64,000 nt of DNA from Ifrita kowaldi (GCA_013398055.1 VZRS01007674.1:944470-1008469); one strand, 5' to 3'; numbered from the stretch's first letter, positions 37,932 to 50,923 are shown. Notes: a model not told the origin generated them from the letters alone. Program-made: numbers and translations.

Positions 37932-37933
<2 letters not shown>

Positions 37934-40900
37934 AAAAATGGAAAAGCGCTGTGAAAGACAAAGAACAGATCTCATGTGAAACAGAGTTTCAAAGGATAAC
38001 AAGCATTCCCTGCTCTGCTGCTCCAGCACTTGCCAGAGTGATGCAGCAGCACATGTTCAGGTACCTCCTTGTTTGAGGAGTATTGGTGAGGCCCAGCTTC
38101 CCTGTGTTCCCCATGCCAGGAGGTTTCAAATGTTACTCTTTAAACTGTTCATTATTGGAGAAGAGCAGCAGACACAGACCCATGAGGATTAAGAGCCTTG
38201 TTTGCACCCCACCCTGGCTGCAGAGCCAGAAACAGCGGTACCTCTGCTTGCTCCCTGGCCTGGGTATGGTGTCTGCAGCCCTGGGAGCAGGGAGGGGGAT
38301 TTCCTAGGATGGGAACAAGCAGAGCTGTCACGGATGAGTGACTTGCAAAGCCAGGATTCATCTCACTACACTTCAACCACCTAAAATTTAAACATCTAGT
38401 CCAGGTAAGTTATTTGGGCTGCCTGTGAGATCAGTGGAGAGATCACTGCCCGTGTAAGACTCTTCTCATCCTTTGACAGGCACTTCTCTATAACACTGGG
38501 AAAAAATTAAATTGAAAATTCTAAAACTTCAAATGGTAACCCGTCTCACTTTCAGGATCCAATTGCTAGGGATTAGGCTGATATTACTAGGGTCTTTGTA
38601 TCAAACAACTTCCAAAATGCCATCAATCTGGGCTGGAATCAGAAGCCTAAGAGCTCATCAGCTCATCATCCTCTTACTACTCTCTCTGAATTGTTGCATT
38701 CCTCATTAAAAGAAAAAAGTGCCATAATCAATTATGCTGAAATAACCACCAAATTATCATGTGCTAGTATGTTAACTCTCCTGGCTGAATCTGCCATTAA
38801 TGGGATTAAACACGCACAGTTTCCTTGCTTATCTCTACACTTGCATATGTTCTTCCCTTCCCTCTCTTTATTATTTACATTTTTCTTCAACTACCAGCTT
38901 TTCTAGGCTTGTGAAATAATCACAGAAGTGAGGAACAGTCTGATGTTACTTGCTGTAATTAAGCAAGATATTAAAGGTTTTTAAATAACAGGCCCAGCAA
39001 GCACAGCTTACAAAAACAGACTGTAACTTCTTGTCTTAGTCTGAATTAAATCAGGGAAGGGCCAGACAGAGGAAGAAAAGAACAGAACAGCGGAACGTCC
39101 AGAAAACTAGTGACTCTTCCACGTTATCAAGCTCTTCTGGAAAAAGCAAAAGCTCATTAAATTTTACCAATTAATCTGTAAATGAAAGACTGATAGACAT
39201 TATAATCTCAGTTGCGTTTAAAGGAAATCAACTTCTAGCCTGGAAAAGATGCTATCAGCTACATATTTCTCCACTGTATACTATTTTTGAAGATCTGAAA
39301 ATTTTAGAGGATAACCTACACTGTAGATGCATTTCTATTTTGCTGAATGATCAGAGATGCCCTAAACATCATTGTATATTAACTACAATAAGTGTTAATT
39401 TAAAAGTTCCAATCTTTGCCACAGAGAAGTAGCACTAAGTCTTATTAATGAAATGCTGATTGTATTAGTAGATAGAAGATGCAAAGTTCGGCATGTGCCG
39501 AAAATTGCTCTTTGCTGCAATGTGACCTCAGATAATAATGTCAAAACTGTTATTGAAATACTGGATCAGTAACATGTATGCAGTGAAGCCTCATTCCCTG
39601 CTAAGGTTTCATTTTTCTTACCTGGTCTCTTCTGTAGCTATAAAGAAACCATCATCTGAAGCATCGAGCCAATTTTGCCTCTGTCTCTTGATCACTGGAA
39701 TGGTGCTTGTCTTAATGGCGCTTGCACTGGCTTGCAAGGCCTTACCATTAGTCATGTGGATGTGGGGAGTAGCGTGCTGAAATCACAACAAAAGGGAAAG
39801 GTGCTTGTCTGAGAAGAAGCATAATTCCATTAATGAATTCTGCTGTTTTGAGACGTGTGTAGGGCAGCCTACATATGTCTCAAAACCCAGCTTATCTGCC
39901 TCAACTTGTACCTGGTGGTAAGATAACAACCAACCTGTGCTCATTGACATGTTTTATGCACAGGTCTTAAAGCTCTTTAAAAACTAAATAATCTATTGCT
40001 AATGCCATTTTATACCAAAAGATCTTGAGGCACGAATCAATGCTACGAACTAAGCGGTTCAGAAACAGAAACCCATTGATTTTAGGAGAGAATTAACATT
40101 TTCTGAGCAAAAAAACGAACATCCCAAGCAATGAGACACAAGACCTATTTTTTCATCCAAGTATGGCATTAAGCTAATTTCAAAAAATAAATACTTCTCA
40201 CTTTGCAGGTGTTTACTCTGCCTGTCTTTCCTTTTAAATAGAAGTCACTAAATAAGACAAGTGGTTTGGTCCTGCTGCTAACCTGAATGGAAGCAGGAAA
40301 ACAAAGGTTTATATTACCATGCTGGTGCCATGGTTCTTAGGTTTACTTACTTACTTTACTAGTTAGAGCTACCTGAAATATATCTGCAGTCATTCCATAA
40401 CTGATAACATTAAACAGAAAATGATGCATTAATTTTCCACTAAACTTTTACCTGGAGTAATTGTGCAAGTACTCAGATCTAACAAGAGAAGCTGCCTTCT
40501 GACACACGAGGAGAGAATGAAAATGTTTTCTGTATCATTTACAGGAAATGTTTTGGAAGAATACACCATGACAAAAATATTAGTCTTGGAAATCTTAATC
40601 TTGTTTCCCACATAATTGATTAGCAGCAGGACTAATTAACAAAAATTGGATGAAAACAGATATGATAGAAGACATTATACAAAGATGAAAATTTGCTTAC
40701 TCTATCTCCCATGGATTCAACATCATGTTTTCTTAGGAAGAAGTACTATTTTCTTGGTGAAACAATACCAGTATTTCACATTACTGATAGCATTTTTGTA
40801 ACATTCCTATAATGCACACAGTGCTGCACATTCATGGGAGTACCCCCTAATTAGGGGACCAACACCACAGTCACTGAGTAAGGAAGGGGCTGGTAGCACC

Positions 40901-41089
40901 CACAAAGACCAGCAGAACAGAGCACAGAGCTTATCTCTTAAATCATGTCACAAAAACATAAAAGTCAGAAAAGATAAACAAGGTTATAATTTTTTTCTGA
41001 ACAATTCTTACACTCACATTCAAAGCATTGTATTCACAGTCTGACACAACTTTCACCACACCCCGATCCACACTATTTGCTCTCTCCAG
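37932..41089. other. Unique sequence, no established gene
   Basis: A strong donor (TCCAG then GTAAGT at about 38404-38410) follows a pyrimidine-supported acceptor near 38278, but the enclosed roughly 127 bp has stops in all frames. It could only be a noncoding exon. The 80-codon plus frame at 39538-39780 ends in a hydrophobic stretch but has no recognised family. Confidence 0.45.
40452..40498 (-). other. Candidate 47-bp minus-strand exon
   Basis: On minus, a pyrimidine-rich acceptor (CTCTCCTCGTGTGTCAG) leads into 47 bases ending CTCCAG before a GTAAAAG donor. Two frames are open, for example KAASLVRSEYLHNYS. The splice signals are good but the product is unrecognised. Confidence 0.12.
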
Positions 41090-41141
41090 CAGGACAAATT
41101 TTATGCGTTGGACAGAAAATTCCCGTATTCATTATGCTACT
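41090..41141 (+). other. Candidate 52-bp exon, open in all three frames
   Basis: A strong acceptor, TTTGCTCTCTCCAG, with an alternative 3 bases later (CAGCAG), precedes 52 bases followed by a GTGAGT donor. All three frames are open, including QDKFYALDRKFPYSLCY in phase 0 to 1. If it were spliced directly to the candidate exon at 48298 in that frame, a TGA would form at the junction. It therefore does not belong to that chain in that register. Protein unrecognised. Confidence 0.15.
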
Positions 41142-44100
41142 GTGAGTAATTGAGCCATCTCCTCTGTGATTCCTTAGATCTCATGTAAAAAAACCAAACC
41201 AGAAGAGGAGAAACAAGACATCAAATGTGAGTGAGTCACACAGAAATCTTTCTTACAGCTAAACTATTTTCCTTTGTCTTAGAAACAAAGATTTATGGTG
41301 AATTTAGTTGTTGTTGCACACAGGGTCATAAATTTATCTTTGTAACCCTTTAAAATATTTACACTTTTTTTATTCCATTTTTTCATTCAGTGCCAAGACT
41401 GCAGTTTGGCTTTCACATATTTTTTCGTATTGGCTTTTGTGGGGACAAAGACCTAAAAAATGTTACCAAAAGTAATTCAGCTGTTATTTAGAATAAATTC
41501 AGGATAAAACACACAGCTGCTATGAAATTAGAAATTCATGAAGGTTTTTAACTGCTGATCTCTTCTTGTACAATGTGGATAGTGCTCAAAAAGAGAGTAA
41601 GAAGCCATGCATGAAAAACATTGCCACACATCAGATTTCCCACTAAGGATTTGTAGCTGGCAGTTGCCAGTGCCACACACTACAGAGGAACATTCAAGGG
41701 CTCCAATGTTATATTTTTTGTTGTGCTTCCCTACCCAATAATGGGTTTAAGTTATCTTATATAATGATTCAGATGTTTTCCCAGGCTCCTTTCTAAAACA
41801 CCACTGAACATTTCCTTTAGTCAAGATAAGAGGTGCAGGCAAAAAATGTTCAGGAAATGTATAAGGTACAAAAAGCATATTTCCTATGGCATAAATTCTA
41901 AAAACAGTGAAGCCTGATGGAAAAAGTACTTGTCTTTGCACAATACTTTTTCCCCTGGCAGAGCCAGATATTGCAACTAATTCTGAACTTCTGTTTTTTC
42001 CATTTCTATTAGCCCCTAACCCTCATTGCAGGCAAGAGATAACGTTACAGAAAATGACACAAGGCTTACAATATAACCTCATTTCTGTTGCATCGAATTG
42101 GTTAGGATTTTCTCTTTTATTTCCCTTCTACCCCAGCCCTTTCAAGCTATTTGAAGAAATTAATTACATTTCACAAAAGGACAAGAGAAAACAGGATCAT
42201 TGTTCTGCAGTCTGTGCTAGGGACCACATTAATTTCAAGTTAATAAAAACAACTGAAGCTCTTGACCAGGCAATCAGTTCATTAGTTCCTCTCAAAAAAT
42301 ATATTCACCAGTGTGCATGAAAATGAGCATTCAATGCCACTGTCACACTAATATCAACACCCAGAGCAAAATGAACTTTCATATAAAGTACTTGTTAAAT
42401 GCTTTTCTTTTATGATGATGATGAATTCAAATTTTCCCCCTAGCACACAGTTATGCCAGAAAGGTCATGAAAGCCTCGGGAATACTCCCTGTGCTACCAC
42501 AGAAGTCCTTCTGATTTAAAACCCAGCTTGCAGGAAGCTTCAGTAATTTCCTCGCAACGCCTCCGTGTGCAATCAGCTGCTGGTGCTTCGATTCTGGCGG
42601 TGTACATCACTAATGAGCTGTGCTGTGAGTTTGCAACAGAGCCACTGGTGCTAAGGGTCTGCATACCAGGGGCACATCAGAGCAGCACCTGCATCAGGAG
42701 TTTGCATTTTGGACAAATCTTCCTCTGTGCTGAGTGACTCCTTCCTCCCAAGTTCTTCATCTCAGTCTGAGCACATTCATTGAGATCTCTTGTTCCTCTA
42801 GGACAAAATTGTTCCACGCTCAAAAGACATCAGGAGAAAAACCTTTGAGTGCACTTGAAAGAAAAACTTCTCAAGACAAAGGGAGTTCTGATTCAGGCAA
42901 AGTTACACCCAGTAAAGAACACAAATATTTAAGTCAGCAGGGGGTTATCTCTGGGAAGAGTCTCACCTGTCCAGCAGGTGGTGTCCATGCTGCAGACTGA
43001 ACACACCCTCAGAAACCAAAGGCAATCTTTTCAAGGTCTTCAACAAGAAGGAGTTTATGTAAAGACTGTTTGTTGTACAGCTTCACCTGTCCCCTGCTGA
43101 TCTATTTCTCTGCTGCTTGCAAATGCTGCTCACCAAAACTCGCCTGGCAGGGGCATGAATTTCCCATCTGCATTAATTTCACGGTGGGCAACTGAGACAC
43201 CTCCAATGTTCAAGGAATGCAGGAGATCCCTTCACGAAGAAGCTACATGTCTTTCTCCCTCTCAAATCTTCTGGAAGCAGCAGCACTGAGTTACAACCGT
43301 AAATCCAGGTCTTTGAACACAAGGTGCACTAGGCATAAGGGTTTGCTGTGGCAGGGAAACCAAGGAATGGACTGTATAGAATCACTGTGCACATGACATC
43401 TGCTGCAGTGGCTTCTACGAGTCCAATGAAGTCTGGGTACCATTCCAAAAACACCTTATATTAAAGTGACAACTAAATACAGCATTTTTATTTACAAGGG
43501 TAATCTCCAGTCTTCACTGGCTCCCAGAGAAGCACAAGGATACTGAGATGCATGATGGTAAGGCAAGAGAGGAATCCTGTACAAATTCAGAAATGGACTC
43601 AGATCCCAAATCACAGTTGAGGTTCCTGTCTATAAGTTGCTCAATTTGTACTGCTACATAAGTGACTGAGCATTTATTCACTGAGAGCCACTAAAAATTC
43701 TGAAAAGACACTCAGGTCTGAAAAGACATTCAGCTATAAAATAATACATAACTCCCACAGTTGTTCAAAGTGTAAAAACTAACAGTCAACATTCGTACTA
43801 TGGCGGAAGGAATGCTTAACTGGACTACCATAAATTCCTAAGTGGACTTCAATTCATGATTTCTTATGTTTTTCCCATTGTTTCAAAAATGAAAACATTC
43901 CCAATGCCTTAAATTAATATTTTAAAGTTTTTTTCATTACATCTTAAAAAAAAAAATCAATTGAAATCAAGCAGAGCAAAAGAAGCTCTCCACAAGGAGA
44001 AAGAAAGTCACTAGGAAAAATCAGCTATGCTCAGATGACTGGCAATAACCCATACTAATTGGTTCCCTATATTTTGCATTGACCTAATTATACAATACAT

Positions 44101-46600
44101 CATTTAAAACAAGTTTAGAATTACCTTAAGTTTAAATCAGGTATTGATTCTCTTTTGCCACACCTGAAGTATTCCAATTTCCAAAGCGATTAGCATTATA
44201 CCTTTAATAAGCATCAGGGTTTGGGGCTGGTTTAGTTATTCACAGAAATGTGAGATGAATGCAAAAATTAATACCCTAACTCTCTACACAGCATGAAGTC
44301 GCAAATGTTGATAATAGCATGCAGGCACACAACCACTTTGGGTAAAGAATTTCATTTAAAAACCCAAAGGCTATTAAAAATGAAAGATTTTCAAACAACA
44401 GATCATATACAAGAAAATAACCAAGTAGCCAACACGAGTGTAACTTTGGAACCTCTGGATTTGCTACCAAACCTTTCACAAACACCTACAATTGTTGTAA
44501 TGCTGAAAATCTAAGCCAGTGACTTTTCTGTGCAAGGGGAAAAAGCCACCAAAAAACCCCAAAAGAAACAACCCTCCTAAAAGATGACAGCTGACTTGCC
44601 AAAGCATCTGGGCTAAAATACTGCAAAGTTTATGGTCCCTGTTTGTCATAGATGGTACACAAAAGCCATATAACCTCTGAATAAATCATGCCTCAGAAGA
44701 CATCATTTTGAAGTAAATAGTTATTTATGGAAATCAGTAAATTAGTAATGAAAGACTAACCTAGGCAACCATCCACAGAATAAGAGGAAATTTATTTTAT
44801 AGTTAAAACATAGAGCATGCCCTCCCTCTCCCTCCCATCACACAGATGCTTAAAATATTTTCTGGGTTTTTATTTTTATGAACAAGTATCTGAAACAAAA
44901 AATAGGTGGGTATCATTGCATTTAAACACAGAAGAAAAATTCTTGTAATATTCTCAGAAAAACTGCACTTTGTTTTTTTAGCAGAGTACACTCTATACCT
45001 TTCTGACTTTAACATGAATCTGAATCTTCAAGACAAGATCAGATTTAATGCCTTACATTATTTCACCACCTATAAATGCAACTTTAAAGAAGTTAAAATA
45101 CTTCACTTTGGTAAGATAAAAGCTTTTTTAGATCAAAGCATCCAAGGCAGTAATACAAATTTGCTGCGATACTTCTCACATTCTGATGACTAAAGGTCAT
45201 GCTTTAACTTTTTATGTAACAATATAACCATAATCAGTCAGAAAAAGGGGACTACCTTTCAGAGTAACTATTTATTGCAGTAGCCATTATACATTGGCTC
45301 TCAGCAGTATTCCTTTACTACGTCTGTATTGAATGTGTAATCTCATAGTGTTGGTAATGCAAGGAATAGCATATTTTCTGGTTTTACTGACAATTTCTAC
45401 ATACTCACTGGGGAGTAATAAAATTTTCTTTTACACCATCAGTTACGCTTTAGCTGCAGAGAAGAGCAGACATTGCTATAACGATTTCTCACTAAGCAGA
45501 ACAATTATTTTTATTTCTACTTTTATTTACTTAAGTGCAATGAACAATTACTGCACACTGACTGCAGAACATTAGCCTGATGTCTCAGCCATCTGAGTTG
45601 TCAGCAGAGAGGTCTGGAGAGGTTCCCAACACAGGAACCTCAAGAACTTGAGCTATTTAAAAACCTTTTCCTTCTCTCTTTAAAACTTTGGACATGTTTC
45701 GGTGTGAGAAAGAAATCATATGCGCAAAACCCCCACTCTTTTGGGTCAGTTTTTAGAAGTGTTCTGATACATTAATGGAAAAGAGAGACTGAGTATCTTC
45801 AGAGTACAATTAATAGGACAAAAAGAGTAAAGGTAAAGCAGAGTGAAGGGTTCCCCAGCTTCAACACAACTGTCCTGCTCTTTTCCCGACACCAATGCAG
45901 AATGGAAAAAACATTGAACAGTTTTTCAATCCCTTCCAAAATTTTATAGCAGAGGAATGCACTTGAATAACTGAGCATCTTCTTTTGAAATGGGTCTATT
46001 TAAAACAAATTCATGACAAGCAGGGATTGTATCACATCCAGCAGGAAAGAGAAATATCACTTTTCCCAGACATCTCTACTATTTTGAAATGTTGTGATCT
46101 CTAGTCCTTACCTATTTATAATTCATTTGCACTGGATTATTAATGACCATTGACCATAAAGTCAATGAACTATATTAACCTTTTACGCCCTGTAGAGTCA
46201 AGAAATTCATGTGGGAATTTACGTGCCCCACAAATGCTGTACATACAGAAGAGGTAACTAAACTTGACAGGACACCCTAAAAACTATAGGAATGGAAACA
46301 AACAAGCTCATGTCATGACTTGCTGGGGTTTATTCTAAAATTTCAACACTCGCCTCAAAAACTGGTCTTTCTCCAGAAGCAGAAAGCCCTCTCCTCAAAC
46401 ATCCACAGGATAGGCATCAATCATTCCCTGACAGAGAAAGGTTTTCTTTGTGTGAATTGTCATTCAGCCCTTACCTAACTTTTATTATGAGTTTGAAACA
46501 GAAAGAGACTGACAATATTTCTCACCCTATAAAAATGCAAGATAGACACTAAGTGCATGACATTTTTTTTACATAAAACTTTCTAATCTCATTTTTGAAG
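41142..46600. other. Unique sequence, no established gene
   Basis: The 137-codon frame at 41907-42320 (plus) is one of the three longest in the window. It has a hydrophobic middle (SNWLGFSLLFPFYPSPF) but no signal peptide at its start, no domain and no splice or promoter context, so I do not call it a gene. Two near-identical 17-bp units lie at 43699-43733. Confidence 0.45.
43699..43733. repeat. Tandem duplication of a 17-bp unit
   Basis: TCTGAAAAGACACTCAG (43699-43715) recurs as TCTGAAAAGACATTCAG (43717-43733), separated by one base and differing at one position. Confidence 0.85.
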
Positions 46601-46658
46601 GTGCATCTGTCCACTTTAATATTTATCGGTTTCTGGAACCCAAATTATCAAAATCAAG
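46601..46658 (+). other. Candidate exon a of a plus-strand chain (58 bp)
   Basis: An acceptor TCTAATCTCATTTTTGAAG precedes 58 bases, followed by a GTAAAG donor. The phase 0 frame is open (VHLSTLIFIGFWNPNYQNQ) and leaves one base. This is the phase needed to join the candidate exon at 48298-48342. A second frame is open as well, which weakens the case. The donor is weaker than those of the next two candidates. Product unknown. Confidence 0.12.
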
Positions 46659-47062
46659 GTAAAGTCAGAAACTGGCCTCTGAGGCGTGTGATGCAAGAAA
46701 TTACTCAGCTATTGTTCTGAACTCTAAATGTGCCCTGACTCATGTGATATAGAGAGAATGCAAGAAATTTTATCAACATTAATTTGACATAATTGAAAAT
46801 CACTTTAACACAGAACACAGAATTGTAATTGGATTTTTCAGCTATTCAAACTGACAGCACTGTTACCTCTTAAGCTCTTGAACCTCTCATTTTTTCCCAA
46901 GATTTCTCATGAAACAAAGACAGACTCATTTTATCTCTGCAGTGATATTGGACTTTATAAAAAAAATGCCAATGGCTTAGGATACTACTATATCTACTTC
47001 ATTCATAAAGGAAAAATCATAGCTATAGACAGATCAATACCTATAATCTCCTCTATACTTAC

Positions 47063-47094
47063 CATTATTGTTCTTGTTGTATGGCTGGATGATT
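47063..47094 (-). other. Candidate 32-bp minus-strand microexon
   Basis: On minus, an excellent pyrimidine tract and acceptor (GGTTCTTTTCTTTTCCAG) is followed by 32 bases and a near-perfect donor (ATG then GTAAGTATAG). Two frames are open. It lies opposite the candidate plus-strand chain, so at least one of the two sets must be decoys unless genes overlap. Confidence 0.15.
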
Positions 47095-48297
47095 CTGGAA
47101 AAGAAAAGAACCACAGCATATTAGAATGTTTTCTTTATCCACAAAAGCCCTATTTTCTGGTGCTCACCCTGAAGGCTACTGTTCAGCTACAACAATGAAC
47201 ACATCAAAAATGCACAGACTGGAAAGATTTCTCATGAAACGAGCATGAGACTCATCATTGGTCCTGAATATATATGGCATGCTATAATATGCTGTTAACT
47301 GCACCGTCCTCTTTGCTTAATTACCCTCTTCTGCAAGAAAATACAGAAATGGAACTAATTCATAATTCATGTTTGAAGAAGTAAGGGGTTTTTTTTCCAT
47401 TTTGCTTTTAACATATGGCATCATGAAGGATTAGCTCTGCAGACAAAAATACAGATAGTATAAACATAATTCCATTACTGTTCCCGTTTCAAAAAAAGTT
47501 TTATAAAACTAGACAACCCTTTTTCTGAGAATTTTGAGATGGATGCTCAGTTTGAAAGTGACAAAGCATATTGAGAAATGCAACAGGCAGAAATGTTAAA
47601 TATTCTCTCCTATAGGGTGAATCTGGAGTCAGTGAACTGAACTCATGGTTATATTTATATAAATTGCAGAGCTATCACTACTAGGCCAATAACCAACATA
47701 GATTTCACCCTGCTATTTAACTCAGATTACTTTTGCTTTTTTCTTTCCCCAAGAACAGAAATCACACTCTCTTTTGCTTTAAAATGTTATAGTTCACATT
47801 AGAGACATTGTTCTTTTTCAAAGCAGCGCAACTTCAGAAAAAAAAACCATAAACAGTTAAAAAACCTGCAAGAAAGCTCACTGCTGGTCTATAAGATGCA
47901 AGATGATACTGCCACCAGTCTCACAGACCTGCTCAAAAATTTGGGTAGGACTCCTTATAGCAGAGAGAATTCTTAAGGAAGGGACATTTATCAACACTAC
48001 GTGCAGTTCTGCACAAAATGTACACAATTCTGAATGAATTGAATTAGCAGAGTCTCAGTTCTGCAAGTGAGATAAATGCAAAATAATTACAATTTTTTTT
48101 TTTATTCTTGCTTTGGTTCTATATTGTGACTCTTACAGGGTTTCCAGCCGGTATCACACAAAGAATTCTTGAGGTATATTATTACTGTTAAAAATAGTAT
48201 TAAGGAGACTAAAAGGACATGGGAACAGCTGCACATCTCTTTCTGAAAAAAAAAGGATAATTACACTCTTAAACTGACATTTCTCTTTTATTTTGAG

Positions 48298-48342
48298 GAT
48301 TCAACAAGTGTGAAGGTGTAGTTCAGTCATTGATAGAAAAAG
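48298..48342 (+). other. Candidate exon b of a plus-strand chain (45 bp)
   Basis: A pyrimidine-rich acceptor (TTCTCTTTTATTTTGAG) and a perfect donor (AAAAAG then GTAAGT) bound 45 bases. Only one frame is open, encoding FNKCEGVVQSLIEK. It starts and ends in phase 1, so the exon could be skipped without shifting the frame. Its end phase matches the candidate at 49545. I cannot name the protein. Confidence 0.25.
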
Positions 48343-48809
48343 GTAAGTCATTTTAAACATCTCAAACTATAAACTCCAACATTCAACAGAAATTCCTGTA
48401 TCTAGTTTACAGTTAGATTTGTACAAGTCTTCATCTTTAATCAATTTTAAATAAAAACATTTCTATCTCTAAGGTCACATTGACAGAGGTACTGTAATGG
48501 TAATACCTACCTAAAGCCAGCGATATTTTAGTTGTGGGCTCCCCTACCAGCCCTCCTTGCCTCTCTTTTTTCACACAAAAGTTATCATATATAAAAATAC
48601 ATTTAGGTCACCAGTCCTCCAGGCAATTCTTAAACTGGTAGTATAAAAACTAAATATTGTGACAGTCTACTGCTTCCTGATGCTTGAACATATTTGGCAC
48701 TCTTATACAGTAAGACAAGTTCACGGTAGAGTAAACAACTCTATAATCTGTTAAATTTTTATCTTCACAGTAAAGTAATTTTTGTTATTACAACTTTCTT
48801 TTTCTTTTC

Positions 48810-48826
48810 TTTTTTTTTTTTTTTTT
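48810..48826. repeat. Poly-T tract (T17) after CT-rich run
   Basis: A pyrimidine-only stretch from about 48795 ends in 17 consecutive Ts and then GG. It is low-complexity sequence. Followed by GGTATTCCAG it also resembles a splice acceptor, but no open exon follows with a usable donor. Confidence 0.85.
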
Positions 48827-49544
48827 GGTATTCCAGTAAAATAACATTTCAGGACCTGAATGTTCCTGAGAAAACCCAGGGACTGCATTCATGGAATAAT
48901 AAATAATTGAGACAAAAATTCATTCCACTTATAAGCCTAAATACCCAGACAAAAAATCCCAACCAACTCATCTCCAAGAGCACAGTATTTCCTGAAGAAT
49001 CCTGAACTTAGGCAGAATTATCCCGTTAAACACAAAGAATGCAGCTTGTTGTCTCTTGAAAAGCAGAAGAGATAAATTACACAGCTCTTTCAGTCACCCT
49101 TAAAATGATCAAAGCCAACAAACAAAAATCCATACTTTTCATATGGAGATACTTGAAACTTTCCCTCTTACTCAGAGGTGCTGTGCTTTTGGCATAGCTC
49201 TGTATGCCAAATCTATAAAAACTATGCTTAGCCATGATTGTCCCAAAATACTCAGACACACTCTCACTCCATGGTCTGTGAAACTGAGAAGATCTCCCTA
49301 AAATGAACTGAGGAACAACTGAATTTTCCTGGAAATTGTTAAACGGTGTATTTTTGAAAAGAACCTGACAGACACTGTTAATGCAGTGCCAGCAGCTGTT
49401 AACTCCAGGATATTACCATATTGATAACCCAAGAATAAAACCCAGCAAAGAAGCAAGGAAAGATCTGTTATATTTGTAAATATCCCTGTTATATCATGCA
49501 ATAAAACCATTCTGTGTTTTTCGCATATATTTTTCTTGCTGTAG

Positions 49545-49607
49545 ATACTGAAACATCATCTAAGTTGGCAAACATTAAAGACCTGAGTATATCCAAAAAA
49601 AAAAAAG
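49545..49607 (+). other. Candidate exon c of a plus-strand chain (63 bp)
   Basis: The acceptor TTTTTCTTGCTGTAG and a donor AAAG followed by GTAGG bound 63 bases. In the phase set by candidate b the frame is open: DTETSSKLANIK, then DLSIS and four lysines from an A12 run. It is also symmetric phase 1 to 1. A polar, lysine-rich segment in short symmetric exons recalls disordered linkers of proteins with many tiny exons, but no identity is proposed. The A12 run is slippage-prone, and a one-base change would break the frame. Confidence 0.25.
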
Positions 49608-50689
49608 GTAGGAAAATAACTGTTTAATAAGTAGATACAGTCAAAAGATTCTAGGATCTAGCAGAGACTACTAATTAAGGTGCCATTGTTACACAGTTTA
49701 AACTGTTACATACTCTGATACACAAATATTCAGACTTTAGAACTGAGGAGACACCGATTTCTTCCAGAAAATAATTATGCCCTGACTTGGCAGGTTCTGA
49801 AAAACACTTATGCATGGAAACACCAGCCAATTTTGTGGAAAACTTTTAATTAAGGCAACTAAGGAAGAAAGGCCTTGCTTAAAAAGGCAGTCACGCAGCA
49901 TTTGAAACTTTTACAAAAGGTCTGCACACCAATGCAAACTCCAGTGCAGCTGAGTGGCATCAGAGCTTATTTAAAAACCACAAATATCTTGGTGTTGAAC
50001 AGAACAGAAAACAAAACTTTGGATTTTCAGTTTTATCTACTAGGTTCTAGAATGCCTTAGGGAATTGTCATAATCTGGCTCGAATTTTAGTCAAACTGGA
50101 ACCAGTGGATGCTTGGTTTATAAATGAGTTCTTACAGCAAAGGACTTTGTGCAAGACAATGATCTGTACTTGCACCACTTCTGTAGAAGGGAACTCCAGG
50201 ATAGAGACTGAGTCTCCCCTTAAGGCAAATGAAGTGCCAGGGATTGCTCCACTTTAAGCAGAAATGGTCAGACGACATCATCACTAACAAGGGTTCTTAG
50301 TGCTGTGATGCAGGCAAATTACAGTAAATGCAGCTTCAGTGCTGACAAGATGTTTTATTGTGGAGAAATTGATGTACCAACAGCATAAACTGCCTAAGAT
50401 GCTCCTGTTCCCTTTCTACAACATATTTATTTGAACTCAAATAGGAATGAGTAAGCTGTAGAAGAAATTTCCTCACATCAGAATGTGCTTTACCAACCAT
50501 ATTGATCAATCAAGTCTTTCTCCCTGTTTCCAGGCAGTAGGAGACCATAAAATTTCCCGCTGTAAAACCACTTAAGGCTAAATCAGGAAAATGTGCCCTG
50601 CTAAGGGATGGTGTCAGCTACATAATTATTTCAAGTTTACATATCATTCTCCAGCAATATTTGTTGTTGTTATTTTTTTATTCCCTTAG

Positions 50690-50781
50690 AAGTTCTTGAA
50701 GTCAGGACAGAACCCATATCAGAAGCCTCTTTCAGATGTTCACGTGTTATTTGTATTTGTGATATTCTTTATTTCTGCTGA
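50690..50781 (+). other. Candidate terminal exon d of the chain, with stop codon
   Basis: A strong acceptor (TTTTTTTATTCCCTTAG) leads into a frame that, in the phase left by candidate c, reads EVLEVRTEPISEASFRCS and ends at TGA (50779-50781). No good donor occurs before the stop, and two AATAAA signals follow at 50877 and 50918, as for a last coding exon. The cysteine-rich end (VICICDILYFC) looks less protein-like. The whole chain is four small segments and could be coincidence. Confidence 0.2.
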
Positions 50782-50876
50782 TAGTAAACTGAGTTATCTG
50801 ATATTTTTTATATATATATAATGGGATCAATGACAATACTAATGGGTGAAACATGTCCTACCTCTAAAACTTCCAG

Positions 50877-50923
50877 AATAAATATGCTTGAAGATAATTT
50901 GATTTTGACATGTGGAAAATAAA
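50877..50923 (+). terminator. Two AATAAA signals after the candidate terminal exon
   Basis: AATAAA occurs at 50877-50882 and again at 50918-50923, about 95-140 bases past the candidate stop. The hexamer is frequent by chance in AT-rich DNA, so this is only supporting evidence. Confidence 0.2.

Noticed and set aside
37757..38076. Poly-Phe and poly-Lys open frames
   Set aside because: They are translations of the poly-A tract on either strand.
38278..38405. Splice-bounded segment upstream of a strong donor
   Set aside because: All frames contain stops, so it is not a coding exon. A noncoding exon remains possible but unsupported.
41907..42320. 137-codon plus-strand frame
   Set aside because: No domain, no splice or promoter context, and within the length expected by chance for 64 kb.
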